Shown here: positions 61,301 through 64,000 of the stretch, in pieces
Layout of the letters: the number at the start of each line of letters is the position of its first letter
How positions within the stretch are numbered: position 1 is the first letter of the stretch
From: Scatomorpha sp964367935
GTDB lineage: Bacteria > Bacillota > Clostridia > Oscillospirales > Oscillospiraceae
Direction of reading: 5' to 3'
DNA length: 64,000 nucleotides
Assembly: GCA_964367935.1 (NCBI GenBank)
Contig: CAYIYZ010000009.1
Location: 28,714 to 92,713, forward strand
Translations under genes and position numbers: made by a program
Notes under the pieces: model-generated
What the model was told of the DNA's origin: nothing
The model's database searches: none
Seen by the model: the letters and a program-made list of their open reading frames with translations, nothing else

Positions 61301-62095
61301 TTATCCGATTGCAAATTGTCTGCCTGTGTGGTCTATTTCATAGTCCACGCCCTGCTTGCCTTCCATGATAATTTCAGATACAGGTACTATGGTATAGCCC
61401 TCGGCAAGGAGCCCTTCAATTATATCCGGTAATGCCTCCGGTGTATTCTTCGCAGCATTATGAAACAGAACTATGCTACCCGACTGCACTTTTGTCAGCA
61501 CACGCTCAGTCATATCCTCTGCACTCAGTTCTTTCCAGTCCAGGCTATCTACGTCCCACTGTATCGTATACATGCCCATGCTCTCAACAGTCAACACTAC
61601 ATTGTCATCATACTCGCCATAAGGTGCTCGAAATAAAGTTGGTCGCACGCCCGTTATCTCTTCGATTTTATCATTTGCAGTATCTATATTTCTTATAATT
61701 TCCTCCGAATTAAGCTTTGAAAAATGTGCGTGGTCATCTGAGTGATTCATTATCTCCATACCTGCATCATGTAGCTCCTTAACTGACTCGGGGAACCTGT
61801 CGACCCAATCACCGACCACAAAAAAAGTTGTCTTCACACTGTACTTGTCTAAAATATCTATAAGAATCTGTGTGTCTTCATTGCCCCAAGCAGCGTCGAA
61901 GCTCAGTGCTACTACTTTATCATCACGCATTACACTGTATATAGGCAAACGCCTCTCGGTAGCAGAGGCGCTAACAAGTGCCGGACTGTTGATTACCATG
62001 AAAACAGCCAATAACAACAATGCCACGCTGACTACATAAACTTTTCTTCTGTGTCTATACGTCACCTTTAATCCCCTGCGAATGCGTTTTCTCAT
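61301..62095 (-). CDS. Polysaccharide deacetylase (NodB domain), PdaB-like
   Basis: A 264-residue exported enzyme: a basic N-terminus (MRKRIRRGLKVTYRHRRK), one membrane anchor (about residues 19-38), then a NodB domain from about 55 to 245. Catalytic motifs are SFDAAWGNEDT (one aspartate of the usual FDDG is Ala), NHSDDHAHF with the two zinc histidines, RAPYGEYDD, and IVLFHNAA. It resembles sporulation deacetylases acting on peptidoglycan or cortex. Its ribosome site AGGGGG is inside a hairpin. Downstream of the M50 gene. Confidence 0.88.
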   Translation of the reverse strand: MRKRIRRGLKVTYRHRRKVYVVSVALLLLAVFMVINSPALVSASATERRLPIYSVMRDDKVVALSFDAAWGNEDTQILIDILDKYSVKTTFFVVGDWVDRFPESVKELHDAGMEIMNHSDDHAHFSKLNSEEIIRNIDTANDKIEEITGVRPTLFRAPYGEYDDNVVLTVESMGMYTIQWDVDSLDWKELSAEDMTERVLTKVQSGSIVLFHNAAKNTPEALPDIIEGLLAEGYTIVPVSEIIMEGKQGVDYEIDHTGRQFAIG

Positions 62096-62100
62096 ATAAA

Positions 62101-62141
62101 CAGCCCCCTACATAGTTTTGTACATCCTATGTAAGGGGCTG
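62101..62141 (-). promoter_or_regulatory. Hairpin covering the ribosome site of the deacetylase gene
   Basis: A 15-bp stem with one mismatch (62101-62115 with 62127-62141). It is followed by a T-run on the plus strand and could weakly terminate minus-strand transcripts. AGGGGG of the deacetylase (62104-62109) lies in one arm, 8 nt from the ATG. Confidence 0.6.
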
Positions 62142-62150
62142 TCTTTTTTA

Positions 62151-63296
62151 TTACACTTCTTTTTGAACACACTGTTTGCGCTTATCATACTCAACACGGA
62201 CTAAGTGTATGAGTTCTCTCTCGCTCTCCACTTCTATGGGAAAAGGATATGTTTTTGCCATTTTCTCAAAGGCACTCATCTTCACTTCTGCCGCTTCCTC
62301 GTCACTATGACGTAACAGTGCACGTGTGTAACCCAACCTTAGCACTGAAGGATATGCACCCATAGCCTTCTCGAGCTTCGAAAACTCCTTATCCTCATAA
62401 ACACTAAGTTCACCACTGTCTTTACCCTGCAAAAGATCAAGAAAAATCATTTCAACCTTCAACATGAAGCGCAAAATGCCTACAAATCGATATGGACCCC
62501 TCAAGAGCCTCTCAATGTGCGTTCTTGCACCTTCAAGGTCTAACATATCAATGTAGCGTGAAGCCCCGTAGACAGCCATAGACGAGCACAGAACGTTATC
62601 TCTAAGGCGCTCATCGGAGCAGGCGAACAACTCCTCAGGCATATCGCGCAGACGAATGCCCTTATGCATGAGCTCTGCCATTCTTAACTGCGCATATATT
62701 GCAAATTTTGCCTCATCATGGCGTGAGCACAAAAGCACATTCATCCCATCATTAACTATAGAACCCATATCAAGAGGAACGCCATTTTGCAGAGCAAAGG
62801 CTAAACCAACGGAAGCAAATACGGAAAATATATATTGAACCAGGGCATTGTCGCTAATCAAACAAATCATCAAGGCAAAAGCTGAGGTCAGAAAATTAAG
62901 CAGACTACCGCCGAGTAGGTATGGCGTACTGGGAAATCTGGCATCCGTATATGCCGGAGGACTCATAAGGCATTGACCGCCGGTGCCCTCCAACTTCTGC
63001 CGCTTTAGCACTAGCTTACCATCAACCTTCAAAAAGCACAAAGAGGCAACTCTAAAACTTAGAAATCCGTAGCCACTCAAGAGTCCCATGACCAAATGTC
63101 CAAGCTCGTGAATAACAATTTGAAGAAATCCTAAAAGTAGTAGAAGCAGTACAGAACAAGAATAGAAAAGAATAAACCCAAAAGACCCGTCTAAAGAATA
63201 ATACTCAAAAAGACGAATAGTCATTAGCCCGAAAACAAGACCGACAAATATAAAGATAAGAAAAGTGACAACAACACCAAATGATATTTTCTTCAT
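62151..63296 (-). CDS. Membrane M50-type metallopeptidase
   Basis: A 381-residue protein. After two N-terminal helices the zinc motif lies in VIHELGHLVMGL (HExxH), and further helices follow to about residue 190 with NGVPLDMGSIVNDGMN, whose Asp could be the third ligand as in site-2 proteases. The last 180 residues are soluble and helical, resembling TPR-like repeats. There is no PDZ domain, unlike rseP in this window. GGAGG precedes the ATG. Substrate unknown; such proteins often process peptides or membrane proteins. Confidence 0.82.
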   Translation of the reverse strand: MKKISFGVVVTFLIFIFVGLVFGLMTIRLFEYYSLDGSFGFILFYSCSVLLLLLLGFLQIVIHELGHLVMGLLSGYGFLSFRVASLCFLKVDGKLVLKRQKLEGTGGQCLMSPPAYTDARFPSTPYLLGGSLLNFLTSAFALMICLISDNALVQYIFSVFASVGLAFALQNGVPLDMGSIVNDGMNVLLCSRHDEAKFAIYAQLRMAELMHKGIRLRDMPEELFACSDERLRDNVLCSSMAVYGASRYIDMLDLEGARTHIERLLRGPYRFVGILRFMLKVEMIFLDLLQGKDSGELSVYEDKEFSKLEKAMGAYPSVLRLGYTRALLRHSDEEAAEVKMSAFEKMAKTYPFPIEVESERELIHLVRVEYDKRKQCVQKEV

Positions 63297-63314
63297 ACAA
63301 CCTCCAAAATAAAA

Positions 63315-63340
63315 AAATAACCGTCTTACGACGGTTATTT
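63315..63340 (-). terminator. Terminator of the rRNA-tRNA operon
   Basis: Perfect 11-bp stem AAATAACCGTC/GACGGTTATTT with TTAC loop, then TTTTTTTATTTT on the minus strand, immediately after the CCA end of tRNA-Trp. Confidence 0.93.
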
Positions 63341-63415
63341 GGCAGGGGTTGAAGGGATCGAACCCTCGGCCTACGGTTTTGGAGACCGCCGCTCTACCGG
63401 CTGAGCTAAACCCCT
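63340..63415 (-). tRNA. tRNA-Trp (CCA anticodon)
   Basis: 76 nt with a complete cloverleaf: acceptor AGGGGTT/AACCCCT, D arm GCTCAGCCGGTAGAGC, anticodon loop CTCCAAA, T loop GGTTCGATCC, 3' CCA encoded. Last gene of the rRNA operon. Confidence 0.97.
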
Positions 63416-63476
63416 AAGAAAACAAAAAAAGGCAAATGCGAAGGCAAAAGCCGTATGCAGATGCCGAATAAATAAA

Positions 63477-63553
63477 TGGTGGGCCTTCAGGGACTCGAAC
63501 CCCGGACCAACCGGTTATGAGCCGGTTGCTCTAACCAACTGAGCTAAAGGCCC
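63477..63553 (-). tRNA. tRNA with CAU anticodon, probably Ile2 (lysidine-modified)
   Basis: 77 nt: acceptor GGGCCTT/AAGGCCC, D arm GCTCAGTTGGTTAGAGC, anticodon loop CTCATAA, T loop GGTTCGAGTCC, CCA encoded. The anticodon reads CAU. The body (CCTTTAGCTCAGTTGG, GGCTCATAACC) resembles Bacillus tRNA-Ile2 more than elongator tRNA-Met, which usually has GGTTCATACCC. Confidence 0.93.
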
Positions 63554-63605
63554 ACATAAATGTGGAGGCAGTGCCGCCGTCGAAACAGAGACGGCACCGC
63601 CAATT

Positions 63606-63681
63606 TGGCGCCCCCTGTTGGACTCGAACCAACGACCCTGCGGTTAACAGCCGCATGCTCTACCGACTGAGCTAAGAGGGC
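63606..63681 (-). tRNA. tRNA-Asn (GTT anticodon)
   Basis: 76 nt: acceptor GCCCTCT/AGGGGGC, anticodon loop CTGTTAA, T loop GGTTCGAGTCC, CCA encoded. Lies just after 5S rRNA. Confidence 0.97.
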
Positions 63682-63711
63682 AAGACTGTCGGGGCCCATG
63701 TTGGGCCCCGT

Positions 63712-63827
<116 letters not shown>

Positions 63828-63852
63828 TAAATTGTCTTCTCTACTAGAGAAA

Positions 63853-63927
63853 TGGTGACCCGTAGGAGAGTCGAACTCCTGTTTGCGGCGTGAGAGGCCG
63901 CCGTCTTGACCACTTGACCAACGGGCC
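63853..63927 (-). tRNA. tRNA-Glu (CTC anticodon)
   Basis: 75 nt: acceptor GGCCCGT/ACGGGTC, D arm GGTCAAGTGGTCAAGAC, anticodon loop CTCTCAC, T loop AGTTCGACTCT, CCA encoded. It lies upstream of 5S in the operon, on the 23S side. Confidence 0.95.
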
Positions 63928-64000
63928 GAATACATTCGGATATATAAGGTGTGGACACCCTGAAAACCGAACAGAAGGATAATTTAGTAAAACAAGACGA
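63928..64000 (-). other. Spacer leading from an off-window 23S rRNA
   Basis: The minus strand reads TTCTGTTCGGTTTTCAGGG, like the 3' arm of the 23S processing stem in Firmicutes (complement of the GAAAACxGAA motif before 23S). This suggests the 23S gene lies just beyond the right edge. Confidence 0.5.

Overview
The window looks like chromosome from an endospore-forming, anaerobic Firmicute of the class Clostridia. It carries spoIIGA-sigE, a Gram-positive PolC replicase, a valS T-box leader, a Rex-type operator in front of an alcohol dehydrogenase, and ATP-activated 2-hydroxyacyl-CoA-dehydratase-type genes. No phage, insertion sequence, transposase or CRISPR array was seen. Species is not assignable from the sequence alone.

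Layout. 1-2.4 kb: end of a DUF4352-like gene and an arylsulfotransferase-like lipoprotein. 2.7-6.6 kb: iron alcohol dehydrogenase, then copper chaperone and copper-exporting ATPase (minus strand). 6.7-11.1 kb: an ABC-2 system with a large Met-rich lipoprotein. 11.1-13.1 kb: a chemotaxis receptor and a small membrane-protein gene with its own promoter and terminator. 13.2-17.8 kb: complete branched-chain amino-acid uptake operon livKHMGF. 18.1-19.4 kb: split ThrE-type exporter.

19.5-35.8 kb (minus strand) is the most distinctive part: about 16 kb of accessory metabolism with a methyltransferase, an AraC regulator, an APC permease, two small proteins, a dehydratase activator, a flavin disulfide reductase, two dehydratase-like subunits, a two-domain VOC protein, two radical SAM enzymes with N-terminal CxxC motifs, a GPH-type symporter and an adenylate-forming CoA ligase. 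It reads as a pathway that imports an acid, activates it to a CoA thioester and transforms it by ATP-driven radical or low-potential chemistry. The substrate cannot be told from sequence.

36-49 kb (minus strand) is core: infC-rpmI-rplT, deoC, and the long pyrH-frr-uppS-cdsA-dxr-rseP-ispG-polC operon, with a convergent double-OB single-strand-binding protein. 49.4-52 kb: DMT transporter and spoIIGA-sigE. 52-57 kb: a DUF2834 gene between two copies of a palindromic repeat, valS with a T-box, and an rRNA uracil methyltransferase. 57-63 kb: a gene remnant, a small membrane protein, an HpcH-type aldolase, an EAL cyclic-di-GMP protein, a polysaccharide deacetylase and a membrane M50 peptidase. The right edge is the distal end of an rRNA operon (tRNA-Glu, 5S, tRNA-Asn, tRNA-CAU, tRNA-Trp).

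Two features run through the window. A modular ~125-bp repeat sits directly after the stop codon of five unrelated genes, always in the orientation of the gene. And many intergenic regions show near-consensus sigma-A promoters with 17-bp spacers; two of these place the transcription start at the start codon, suggesting leaderless messages for spoIIGA and rlmD.
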